From contig JACJXW010000009.1 of assembly GCA_020636405.1 (NCBI GenBank), positions 310,001 to 374,000 of the forward strand: 64,000 nucleotides of DNA, in the 5' to 3' direction. The first letter of the stretch is position 1. Every line of letters starts with the position of its first letter. The notes beneath the pieces were generated by a model. The model ran no database searches. It was not told the origin of the DNA and saw only the letters and a list, made by a program, of their open reading frames with translations. The DNA comes from Lewinellaceae bacterium (lineage in GTDB: Bacteria > Bacteroidota > Bacteroidia > Chitinophagales > Saprospiraceae). Below are positions 7,850 through 15,595 of this stretch, piece after piece. The translations under genes were made by a program, and so were the position numbers.

Positions 7850-9121
7850 TTAATCCAGCATTTGATTTTTTATCTGACGATGTAAGGAAAATGCAACGAT
7901 CAGAGAAACTACCGCTGCGGCAATGATGTACCAGACAAAAGCCAGGTCGTCGTGTTCCTTTTTTATAAGCCAAACCGCTACCATGGGAACGGTGCCGCCG
8001 AAAATGGCGTAGGCCAGGTTATAGCCGACGCTAACGGCACTCACCCGGATATTTTTGGGGAACATTTCGGTCAGCGTCGCCGGGATGGGAGCCATATAAG
8101 CTGCGGCCAATACGGCCAGGCCAATCTCTCCGGCCAGGATCATCGTCTCATCGTGGTGATGCATCAACCAGAAGAGTGGGTAACCAAACAGAATAATTGC
8201 CACCGCGCCAGGAATGATCAACCGTTTGCGGCCGATGCGATCGGACAAGTGTGCGAAAAAGAGTATGGCAACCATAAATATCAGGAGGCTTACGGAATTT
8301 AAGCGCAGGGCCAGCGTTCGGGATTCCTCAACATAATCGACCAACCAGGTTACCACAAATACAAACAAGGCATAGAAAAAGATAGCGGAAAGCATATTCA
8401 GCCCACTCACCTGCACTACCTGGACCCAATTGCGGCGCAGCGTGCGTAAGGGATTTTCCTTTTCCTCCTGTTCGGATAAGGTCTCCGGCATGTGGCGGCG
8501 GATAAGGTATCCAATACCGGCTACCAGAATGCCAAACAGGAAAGGAATGCGCCATCCCCAACTCTGCAGTTGCGCTTCCGTCAGCATACCGGTAATGATC
8601 GAACCCAGAAAAGACCCCAACAAGATGCCGCCGATAGCTCCCATCATGGAAGTACTGGTAAACAAGCCGCGCTTTCCTTCCGGAGCACTTTCAGCCAGAT
8701 AGACAATGGAACTGGTATATTCCCCTCCTACCGAAAGCCCCTGCAGCATACGCAGGAACACCAGAATGACGGCTGCACCCATGCCGATCTGAGCGTGGGT
8801 CGGTATCAGGCCGATCAGGAATGTGGGAACGGCCATTAGGAGTACAGAAAGATTGAGGGCGCGTTTTCGCCCAACCCGGTCACCGATGTATCCAAAAAGA
8901 GCTCCGCCCACCGGGCGCATCAGAAAACCAGCGGCAAAAGCACCGAACGATGCGATCAAAGAAGTCGTAGGGTCTTCCGCCGGAAAAAACAATTGGACTA
9001 AGACGGGAGCAAAGAATCCATAGATCGCAAAATCGTACCATTCCAGAATGTTTCCGGCAACGCCGGCCGTAATGGCCATGACCCTGCTTCTGGAAGAATG
9101 TTGCTGGACAGTAGTGTTCAT
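7850..9121 (-). CDS. MFS transporter, metabolite:H+ symporter (MHS) subfamily
   Basis: This 423-residue inner-membrane transporter has the MHS signature GNILEWYDFAIYGFFAPVL near residue 24, a GYIGDRVGRKRAL loop between helices 2 and 3, and FLRMLQGLSVGGEYTSSIV, the stretch typical of ProP/ShiA/KgtP-like carriers. A second GRKRLIIPG-type loop marks the C-terminal half. MHS proteins import compatible solutes or organic acids with H+; the substrate here is not evident. The gene starts 21 bp after the stop of the AraC-type regulator, suggesting a regulator-transporter operon under the operator array at 9757-9829. Confidence 0.9.
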   Translation of the reverse strand: MNTTVQQHSSRSRVMAITAGVAGNILEWYDFAIYGFFAPVLVQLFFPAEDPTTSLIASFGAFAAGFLMRPVGGALFGYIGDRVGRKRALNLSVLLMAVPTFLIGLIPTHAQIGMGAAVILVFLRMLQGLSVGGEYTSSIVYLAESAPEGKRGLFTSTSMMGAIGGILLGSFLGSIITGMLTEAQLQSWGWRIPFLFGILVAGIGYLIRRHMPETLSEQEEKENPLRTLRRNWVQVVQVSGLNMLSAIFFYALFVFVVTWLVDYVEESRTLALRLNSVSLLIFMVAILFFAHLSDRIGRKRLIIPGAVAIILFGYPLFWLMHHHDETMILAGEIGLAVLAAAYMAPIPATLTEMFPKNIRVSAVSVGYNLAYAIFGGTVPMVAVWLIKKEHDDLAFVWYIIAAAVVSLIVAFSLHRQIKNQMLD

Positions 9122-9142
9122 TGTTCTGGTTTTTAAGCTGTT

Positions 9143-9664
9143 TCAGGATAAGCTCTGGGCCATGGAGTGGGTATGCTGCCAGCGCTTGCGAAAATTCTTC
9201 GGACAAGTGCCGAAGCTCTCATCAAAAACGCGGGTGAAATAACTGGGATCCCGGAATCCGACCTCAAAGGCGACCTGGGTAATACTCAGATCGGTCTGCA
9301 CTAACAGATATTTAGCTCTCTGCAATTTGATGGAACGGATAAAGAAGGTGGTCGAAAGGCCGGTCCATTTCTTGAGTTTGTTGTGTATTTGGGAACGGCT
9401 GGCCCCGGCGTCCCGGCAAAGTTGATCTATACCGTATCTTTCATCATCGATGTGCGTTTCGATCAACTCCCTGATACGCGCTACGAAATGGATATGCTGT
9501 CCAGCGGTAAGATGCATGTTCGCGCCCAAAGCCGATTCAGGCTTTTTTCCTAATACATACATTTGGTGTTGTGTGGAAGCATCGAATTGACCTTCCTGTT
9601 CCACTACGGTATATAAAGCAGAGCGATTACTTTCCAGATTCTGGACATTGGGTTGAGCAATCAT
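9143..9664 (-). CDS. AraC-type transcriptional regulator (short, DNA-binding domain dominated)
   Basis: This 173-residue protein has an unassigned N-terminal ~55 residues and a C-terminal double helix-turn-helix AraC domain (residues ~62-160). Helix one region is YGIDQLCRDAGASRSQIHNKL; the second is DLSITQVAFEVGFRDPSYFTR, followed by FGTCPKNFRKR in place of the usual G.SPxxYR. It lacks a cupin or other effector domain large enough to recognise, so it may respond through another partner or its own level. Four copies of the ACTATTGTTT motif lie upstream, suggesting autoregulation. It is the best candidate for the activator of the other three operator pairs in this block; this is inference from motif distribution and AraC-like spacing. 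Confidence 0.88.
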   Translation of the reverse strand: MIAQPNVQNLESNRSALYTVVEQEGQFDASTQHQMYVLGKKPESALGANMHLTAGQHIHFVARIRELIETHIDDERYGIDQLCRDAGASRSQIHNKLKKWTGLSTTFFIRSIKLQRAKYLLVQTDLSITQVAFEVGFRDPSYFTRVFDESFGTCPKNFRKRWQHTHSMAQSLS

Positions 9665-9723
9665 GGTACTTTAGTTTAGGTGATTTAGAGATCTGTTAGG
9701 AAATGATCTTTGAAGAACACATT

Positions 9724-9829
9724 GCAAAGTTGGAGAGGATCGGGAAGGCAGGCTTTCACTATTGTTTTTCCGTTTTGAACTATTGTTTTTGGGTTTGGAC
9801 TATTGTTTTTGGGTTTGGACTATTGTTTT
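9724..9829 (-). promoter_or_regulatory. Four-copy AraC-type operator array and -7-like box upstream of the AraC regulator
   Basis: ATTGTTT cores lie at 9761, 9782, 9802 and 9822 (spacings 21, 20, 20), the last three inside near-perfect 20-bp direct repeats of TTTGGACTATTGTTTTTGGG. The minus-strand box CAACTTTGCAAT (plus 9721-9732) has its CTTT 32 bp from the proximal core. A degenerate copy in reverse orientation lies at 9975-10007. Confidence 0.65.
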
Positions 9830-10104
9830 TGATTGAGTACCCAAAGCATTGATAATCAATTTGTTGTTCATGTATCAGAAAATCGTTCCCACTGTTGCTA
9901 TTTCTGCCGGCTTGGTCAAAAAAAATGAACAAAAGACGATTTGCTCAAAATGGATTTGCTGGTTGGCAGGCAGGAAAAACAATAGTACAAATCGAAAAAA
10001 CATAGGTGCAAACCGGAGAGTCTGCTTGCGAGGCTGGCAAAGTAGTGCAGAACACTGTGAGAGATAGCTGATTGTGAAGCTGACAGTCAAACCCACATTT
10101 GTTT

Positions 10105-10345
10105 GGAGAAACCGGCTTCCGATTCAGGATTTTTTGGAGGCTGTTTTACTACATCCGTATGGTAGGTTATCGGCTAAACCACGAGTGGGTTCATCAAACC
10201 CATTATCAAATGGGCCTAAACATCCACCACGGGATTAAGCAACGTGGCCTGTAAGCAGAAAAGAGCCCTTGGTGATACCAGAAAGGATCAACCAACTCTT
10301 AGTGTACTTCTGGTGGGCACTGCAAACAATCCAACCTCTTCCTAG
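10105..10345 (+). pseudogene. IS3-family transposase (OrfB) remnant
   Basis: Conceptual translation from about 10105 gives GFRFRIFWRLFYYIRM, then VGYRLNHEWVHQTHYQMGLN and IHHGIKQRGL before a stop at 10252. This aligns by eye with the IS3 OrfB segment usually reading GFWKLYYRLRxxGYxWNHKRVYRIYxxLxLNLRRK. In another frame, VIPERINQLLVYFW further on matches the following VPERINQTWSMDF region. There are stops and a frameshift and no ends of the element were found, so it is a decayed fragment. No sequence search was possible; the call rests on motif order. Confidence 0.55.
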
Positions 10346-10414
10346 AATCCAATCCTTATAAGAAGCCCGCATCTTCTCCTTTGAGTAACGGCCTACTTTC
10401 AAATGGCCCTACGG

Positions 10415-11806
10415 TTACCACGAGAATAAAAACAGCGGCGGAAGCAACAGTAACATACAAGCCACGATAAGGATAAGCAGCAGGGGCGTAAACCATTTGA
10501 TCCAGACATTGTAAGGTACTTTCGCTACCGCCAGAATGCCCATCGTTACCCCGCTGGTAGGAATGATCATATTGATCAGCCCATCACCAAACTGGAAGGC
10601 CAGTACTGCCGTTTGCCGGCTGATGCCCAGCAAGTCGCTAAGCGGCGCCATAATGGGCATGGTGAGGGCGGCTTGTCCGGATCCGGAGGGCACAAAGAAG
10701 TTGAGGAAGGTCTGGAAAATGAACATGATCTCTACAGTGATGGCCTGAGGCAGGCCTTCGGAAGCGGCAGCGATACCATTGAGGATGGTGTCTATGATGC
10801 GGCCGTCTTCGGCAATGACGATCAGTCCCTTGGCAAGCCCAATGACCAGGGCGGCCGTTATCATATCCCGGGCGCCATCCTTGAATGCTTCCACTGCGCC
10901 CTCCAAGTCGAGCTTGCCGACGATCGCCGCGGCAACGCCCATGGCGATGAACAACGCGGAGATCTCGTCGATGTACCAATGCCAGCTGCTGACGCCGATA
11001 ACGAGCAATGCCAGGGCCGCCGCCAGGATGAACAACACCAGTTTATGCCGGGTAGTAAACCCTTCTCCTTCCTCGTCATCGAGGTGGGAAATATCCCGCT
11101 CCCCGTCAATTTCATACATGGGGCTGATGGTTTTATCTTTTTCTACCCGCCGGGCATAACGCATGATGTAGACAATAGCAATGATGGTGACGATACCCCA
11201 TACGATCAGCCGATAGCCCATGCCGCTGGCGGGCGCCAGTTCGGCAATACCCTGGGCCACGCCGATGGTGAACGGATTGATGAAAGCTCCTGCGAAACCT
11301 ACCCCCGCGCCGACAAAGGAAATGGAAAGCCCTACGATAGAGTCGTAACCCAACGCCAGGCTCAGCGGAATGGTGATCAGCACAAAGACCAGCACCTCTT
11401 CACACATGCCGAAAGTGGCCCCCGCCAGAGAGAACAGGGTGATGATCAACGGGATGATCCACTTTTTGTAACCCGGCTTGCGTTCGCTCAGCTTGATGAT
11501 GTCGCGCAGGCCTGCGTCCACCGCGCCGGTACGGGTGAGGATGTTGAATGCCCCGCCGACCAGGAAGACAAAGCCGATGATCTGCGCGGCCGAGATGAAC
11601 CCCCGGATGGGCCCCATGAAGAAGTCGCCGATACCCTGGGGCGCCGGCTCTACCTTATGATAGGAACCGGCAACGATAACCTGCCGCCCGGCTACCTCCG
11701 CCCGGTTGAATTCACCGGCGGGCACGATCCAGGTGAGGAGGACAAAGCCCAGCATAATGGCCATGATGATGACAATGCTATCCGGGAATTTCTTGAAGAG
11801 CTTCAT
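10415..11806 (-). CDS. YfcC family membrane transporter
   Basis: This 463-residue polytopic protein contains WIVPAGEFNR near residue 27 (typical of YfcC/DcuC-like carriers), GGAFNILTRTGAVDAGL, the repeated re-entrant-like segments LFSLAGATFGMCEEVLVF and FVPSGSGQAALTMPIMAPLSD, and PTSGVTMGILAVAKVPYN near the C-terminus. The YfcC family (ion transporter superfamily) is associated with basic amino acid or C4-dicarboxylate movement. Near the cyanophycinase/isoaspartyl peptidase genes an arginine or aspartate role would fit, but the genes are not co-transcribed and this is inference. It is a single gene, with the IS3 remnant 3' of it. Confidence 0.88.
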   Translation of the reverse strand: MKLFKKFPDSIVIIMAIMLGFVLLTWIVPAGEFNRAEVAGRQVIVAGSYHKVEPAPQGIGDFFMGPIRGFISAAQIIGFVFLVGGAFNILTRTGAVDAGLRDIIKLSERKPGYKKWIIPLIITLFSLAGATFGMCEEVLVFVLITIPLSLALGYDSIVGLSISFVGAGVGFAGAFINPFTIGVAQGIAELAPASGMGYRLIVWGIVTIIAIVYIMRYARRVEKDKTISPMYEIDGERDISHLDDEEGEGFTTRHKLVLFILAAALALLVIGVSSWHWYIDEISALFIAMGVAAAIVGKLDLEGAVEAFKDGARDMITAALVIGLAKGLIVIAEDGRIIDTILNGIAAASEGLPQAITVEIMFIFQTFLNFFVPSGSGQAALTMPIMAPLSDLLGISRQTAVLAFQFGDGLINMIIPTSGVTMGILAVAKVPYNVWIKWFTPLLLILIVACMLLLLPPLFLFSW

Positions 11807-12028
11807 AGGAGGAGGTGTTTGTCGGTGGTTTTTTCAAACATAGGAAGTTTTGGGGAAAATCTGGGTAAAGTGCATGGCAAAGTAGCGTAAAGAGCCGCCT
11901 TATTGCCAGTTACGCCGCCTCTTCATCCAGGAAGAGGGAAAATAAAAGGGAGAAGGGGCTGCATGTCAAACTGCAGCTGCCCTGAAATTGTATCTATAAA
12001 TGCTTATATTGTTTGAAAATTTGCTTTT

Positions 12029-12676
12029 ATGGCATCAAGTGCTGAGCTGGAAACCCAAATCATTGACCCCATTAGAGAAATAGCTGAACTGGGGCCACTG
12101 ATCCTGGACAAAGCCTTGTCTAAGGAAGAATTCGCTTTGCTTTCCGCTCGTTATCCTGACTTGCGAATGGAACGTGAGAAGACTGGAAAAATCAAGATTA
12201 TGTCACCCGTTAAAGGAGGTTCAGGCAACCGGGAATCCATCGTCATTTTTTTTCTTACGCTGTGGTGGTTTCAAAACAGGAAGGGAAAAACCTATAGTTC
12301 AGCAACGGGTTTTGAAATGCCGGATGGTGCAATAAAAAGCCCGGATTGCGCCTGGGTAAGCTCTGATAAGCTCGCTAAACTTACAACCGAAGAGCAGGAA
12401 AATGATTTCGTGAAGGTAATTCCCGATTTGGTTGTTGAAGTACGCTCTCAGACAGACGCCCTATCTAAATTAAAAAAGAAAGTGAAAGACACTTGGGTCA
12501 AAAATGGCGTCCGCCTGGCCTGGCTGATCGATCCCTACGAAGAGAAGGCCTACATCTATCGCGCCAATGGGGAGGTGGAGATCCTCTCCGGCTTCGAAGG
12601 TAAAAAACTCACCGGGGAAGAGGTGATGCCGGGCATGGAACTGCTATTGGAAGAGCTGCGGATCGCAGGTAAATAG
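12029..12676 (+). CDS. Uma2 family (DUF820) PD-(D/E)XK nuclease-like protein
   Basis: This 215-residue protein matches the Uma2/DUF820 plan. It has GKIKIMSPVKGGSGNRE in the first third, KSPDCAWVSSDKL (the SPD motif supplying an active-site Asp), PDLVVEVRSQTD (ExK-type active-site strand) and GVRLAWLIDPYEEKAYIYR. The family folds like restriction endonucleases and is expanded in Cyanobacteria and Bacteroidota, with the physiological role mostly unknown. It is monocistronic, with a possible TATATTGTTTG promoter-like stretch 20 bp upstream. No toxin or antitoxin partner is visible. Confidence 0.85.
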   Translation: MASSAELETQIIDPIREIAELGPLILDKALSKEEFALLSARYPDLRMEREKTGKIKIMSPVKGGSGNRESIVIFFLTLWWFQNRKGKTYSSATGFEMPDGAIKSPDCAWVSSDKLAKLTTEEQENDFVKVIPDLVVEVRSQTDALSKLKKKVKDTWVKNGVRLAWLIDPYEEKAYIYRANGEVEILSGFEGKKLTGEEVMPGMELLLEELRIAGK

Positions 12677-12696
12677 AACCCGACCCCCACCCTTTG

Positions 12697-14013
12697 TTAT
12701 CCTTTCACCAATTTTTTCACCAGCACCCTTCCTGCTATTTTCACCTCGAGGAAGTATATTCCGCCTGCCAACCCTTTCAGGCTGAGTTCCCGCACTGGCC
12801 CGTCTTTCCGCAGCAGCACCTGCCCGCAGGCGCTGCGCAGCTCGACGCCTTCAACCGGTTTGCCGGCCGGCCATTTCAGGTAAAGCTGTTCTGAGGCTGG
12901 GTTAGGGAAGATATGCAGTTGCCGGGACAGGGCAGCATCGGCTGTACCATTCAGCACAGCCCCACAATCCGGCCCGGTATCAAAGGCCCGCATCAGTTCT
13001 CCATCCTGGACATACCAGTTCTGCCATTCTCCCCCGATGCCGGTTTGCCAGTCGGACAGGTCGAAGACGCCCTCGCCACTGGTGCGGGCGGGCACGGCGT
13101 ACACTTTAACAGCGCTGTGCCCCCGGTCCCAGGCCAGGGGAACCCCTTCCTCCATGGTTTCGGGCAGGAACTCGTCCTGGCAGTTGGCCTGCAGGAAAAA
13201 GACGTAATCTTCTTCGTACTCGGGGTATTCGCCGAAAGCCTGCGCCAGCCCGAACTCATCGATGGCCACTGCCGTGTATTCGTTGGCGGCAATGCCGAAG
13301 GATCGGGTATTGTATTCCCGGGCGATGCGCGCCAGCATGCCTACGTGGCGCCCCGGGCGCTCCCGCTGCTCGTAGTGGGTGTCGGTGACCAGGTATTGTG
13401 TGAAAGGGACGTCCAGGAAATCGTTACAGCCCAGGATCTCGTAATCCGGGTGGTAAGGGTTGCTGAGGGCTTCTTCTGCGTCGAGGGAGGAACCGGAAGG
13501 GGTGTAATAACATTGCCCCAGGATGGCCATGCCGGCGCTGATGCCGCCCACCGTGACACCCTTCTCGTTGATCAGGTAATTGATGGCCTCCTCCACCGGC
13601 GTATCCTTCCAGTAGGAATAATAGTCGAACTGGTCGCCGCCGGCAATGAACAGGCATTCGGCGTTGCGGATGCGGCTGAGTACGTAGGGGTCATCGGCCG
13701 CCTCGCCGGATTCGAATCGAATGGTCTCCACAGAGTTGACCGCTACGCCCAGGTCTTCATAGAAATAGAGGTTGTAGTCGTCTTGTCCACTTGCGCGGAT
13801 GACGACCACATCGCCGCCCCCGGCGCGGGCGAGCATCCATTGCATGGCCTGGTCATTGTCGCCGCCACCGCCGCCCATAACAATGCCAGGCAGCGTGTTG
13901 CCGGGCTGCACATCGGCCGTGTCGCCGACGGCCCAGTAGGTGTAACTCTGGCTGAAACCAGAGATAGCAGTCGTCAGGATCGGGATCAGAAGAAAGTAGA
14001 TGCGATAGCGCAT
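12697..14013 (-). CDS. Cyanophycinase-like (peptidase S51) exported protein with T9SS sorting domain
   Basis: A signal peptide (MRYRIYFLLIPILTTAISG) is followed by an S51-like domain: GIVMGGGGGDNDQAMQWM, ECLFIAGGDQFDYY, and the nucleophile elbow GGISAGMAILGQ with Ser159. The last ~75 residues (HIFPNPASEQLYLKWPAG through GLAGGIYFLEVKIAGRVLVK) are a type A T9SS sorting domain, so the protein should cross the outer membrane and be surface-bound or released. The S51 family cleaves C-terminal Asp-linked peptides or cyanophycin; specificity here is not proven. The ATG at 14011-14013 is preferred to a TTG at 14068-14070 because it begins the signal peptide. Its C-terminus faces the Uma2 gene convergently, 20 bp apart. 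Confidence 0.85.
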   Translation of the reverse strand: MRYRIYFLLIPILTTAISGFSQSYTYWAVGDTADVQPGNTLPGIVMGGGGGDNDQAMQWMLARAGGGDVVVIRASGQDDYNLYFYEDLGVAVNSVETIRFESGEAADDPYVLSRIRNAECLFIAGGDQFDYYSYWKDTPVEEAINYLINEKGVTVGGISAGMAILGQCYYTPSGSSLDAEEALSNPYHPDYEILGCNDFLDVPFTQYLVTDTHYEQRERPGRHVGMLARIAREYNTRSFGIAANEYTAVAIDEFGLAQAFGEYPEYEEDYVFFLQANCQDEFLPETMEEGVPLAWDRGHSAVKVYAVPARTSGEGVFDLSDWQTGIGGEWQNWYVQDGELMRAFDTGPDCGAVLNGTADAALSRQLHIFPNPASEQLYLKWPAGKPVEGVELRSACGQVLLRKDGPVRELSLKGLAGGIYFLEVKIAGRVLVKKLVKG

Positions 14014-14128
14014 GGGGTTGATTTTTGGCAGGTTGAAGTTGCGTTCGGAACTTATTCGGGGCATTTTCAAATAAAGGCAGCCCCTCCCGGGGGAGGGCGC
14101 TGCCTGATTATAAAAGGGAATCTACGAA

Positions 14129-15007
14129 TTAATTTCTTACGATCATTTTTACCGTGCCGATCTTTTTGTCAGAACGGATGGATACGATATATGTTCCAGC
14201 GGCCAGTTGGCTTACGTCGATCGGGGCCTGATTGTTGCCCGTAGGGCGATTGCCCTGGGGCAGGGATACCAGGGTGCGGCCCGTCATATCCTGGATGGCG
14301 AGTTCGACCCGGGAAGCGTCCTGCAGGGTATAGGAAAGCTGAACCGTTCCGTAGCTTGCCGGGTTGGGCGCCAGCTTCATGGCGAAGGCATCGTTATCCA
14401 CCTCACGAACAGCTGTCGTGACGACCCCGGACACGGAAATGTTGTCGATCCACAGGCCGTAGCCATTGGTGTTGGTCACATTGCGGAAGGCGATGTGCAC
14501 CGACTGGCCGGCATAGGCGGAGAGGTCGAGGGCACGGTCCTGGAAGGTGCTGGGCACCGCTTGCTCTGTCCATAGGATCTCGCCGTCGTTGCCAAAACTT
14601 TCCACGGTGGCGTCGCCGGTATTGACGAGGACCTGGTAGTCATCGGGGAAGTCGCCGCTGGAGGTGGCCGATTTAACCTGGAAGTTGAGCTCTGCGCCCG
14701 CGCCCAGGGCGAGTTTCGGCAGGATCATCCAGTCATCAGCGGGCCCGACCTCGTTTCCGTTTGCATCTTCGTACCAGGAGATGCTCAACGCACCGAAGCC
14801 CTCGAAGGTGGAACTGGTAGAAACGATCCAGGCGGTATCCCTCCAGCCGATATCTTCATCCAGGGCGGGGGTCAGCATATCGACATTGTAAAGGGTGAAA
14901 TCTTCCGGCATCAGGCCATCTTCAAAATCATAGGTAATGGTTTCCTGAGCCTGAGCGATGCCCACACTTAACAGTAGGGCCAACGCAAGTTGTACTGCTT
15001 TTCTCAT
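14129..15007 (-). CDS. Secreted choice-of-anchor-J-type protein with T9SS sorting domain
   Basis: This 292-residue protein starts with signal peptide MRKAVQLALALLLSVGIAQA. The main domain is a jelly-roll resembling choice-of-anchor J / cleaved-adhesin modules (ITYDFEDGLMPEDFTLYNVD, WMILPKLALGAGAELNFQVK, SVHIAFRNVTNTNGYGLWID). The C-terminus (MKLAPNPASYGTVQLSYTLQ to LAAGTYIVSIRSDKKIGTVK) is a type A T9SS domain. It has no catalytic motif; a binding or adhesion function is plausible. It lies on the same strand 115 bp upstream of the S51-like gene, so both may share a transcript or be separately promoted. Confidence 0.85.
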   Translation of the reverse strand: MRKAVQLALALLLSVGIAQAQETITYDFEDGLMPEDFTLYNVDMLTPALDEDIGWRDTAWIVSTSSTFEGFGALSISWYEDANGNEVGPADDWMILPKLALGAGAELNFQVKSATSSGDFPDDYQVLVNTGDATVESFGNDGEILWTEQAVPSTFQDRALDLSAYAGQSVHIAFRNVTNTNGYGLWIDNISVSGVVTTAVREVDNDAFAMKLAPNPASYGTVQLSYTLQDASRVELAIQDMTGRTLVSLPQGNRPTGNNQAPIDVSQLAAGTYIVSIRSDKKIGTVKMIVRN

Positions 15008-15115
15008 AATGCAGAAAGGTTTTGGTTATAGAAAATGATAGAATTATCGAATGACGGGCCAAGCAGCGTGGCTTGAACCATTTTCGAGAAGAAGAGGAGA
15101 GCGGTTAAAGTCTAG

Positions 15116-15435
15116 CAATCGAAAATAGGCTGGAGTCCCATCAGGCTGAGCTGCTTGTGGGAAGGGATAGATGGTTTGATAACGCTATGGAAGTAAATGT
15201 TATCCATAATAGATGGCCTAAATCTGCTGTAAGTATACAAAAAAAAAGCTTGACAAGTCAAGGCGCCAGGCTGAAAACCTGGTGAATACATTTGGTATTT
15301 CATCCCAAAGTCTCTAATTTGGAATCTCAAATTCAGCTCATTTATGCAGATCCAGAGGTCTATCATTCCGGTCAAGACGACGGCTCTCCGCCTGGAGACG
15401 CCCAGCCTCAGTGGTTTGCAGCCCATCTTCGATTG
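15116..15435. mobile_element. 320-bp MITE-like element
   Basis: The ends are imperfect inverted repeats: CAATCGAAAATAGGCTGGA (15116-15134) against the complement of TGCAGCCCATCTTCGATTG (15417-15435), 16 of 19 matching, with weaker pairing for about 17 further bases. The interior has no convincing gene; a 104-codon antisense frame inside has no recognisable features. It separates the divergent choice-of-anchor J and susC genes. The family and target duplication are unresolved. Confidence 0.5.
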
Positions 15436-15595
15436 TTAGTATTCCTTTCATTCCGCTTTTCAGGGCATTTTGTTTTTCTGATCAATAGGGATATGGGTTT
15501 CCTGTTCCTGTCCGGCGTTGCCCTGTGAGAGCGGCCTGGCTTTCAGCCTTTTTATTTCCGACACCGGAAAATTCTCATCACCAAAAAACATAAGT

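Noticed and set aside
1296..9829. ACTATTGTTT boxes as + strand -7 promoter elements
   Set aside because: They resemble TAnnnTTT, but all point away from genes, occur strictly paired at 20-21 bp and keep fixed distance to minus-strand boxes, which fits operators better.
9975..10007. Reverse-oriented operator pair (AAACAATAGT ... AAACATAGGT, 20 bp apart) driving a + strand gene
   Set aside because: Second half-site is degenerate, no CTTT box at 31-32 bp and no gene downstream, only the IS3 fossil.
10613..11890. 425-codon + strand frame opposite the YfcC transporter, and similar long antisense frames at 12913-14244, 17099-18421, 49024-50445 and 62414-63799
   Set aside because: All lie opposite well-supported genes and have low-complexity, His/Gly/Val-rich translations.
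15112..15426. 104-codon minus-strand frame
   Set aside because: It lies entirely within the 320-bp inverted-repeat element and has no features of a protein.
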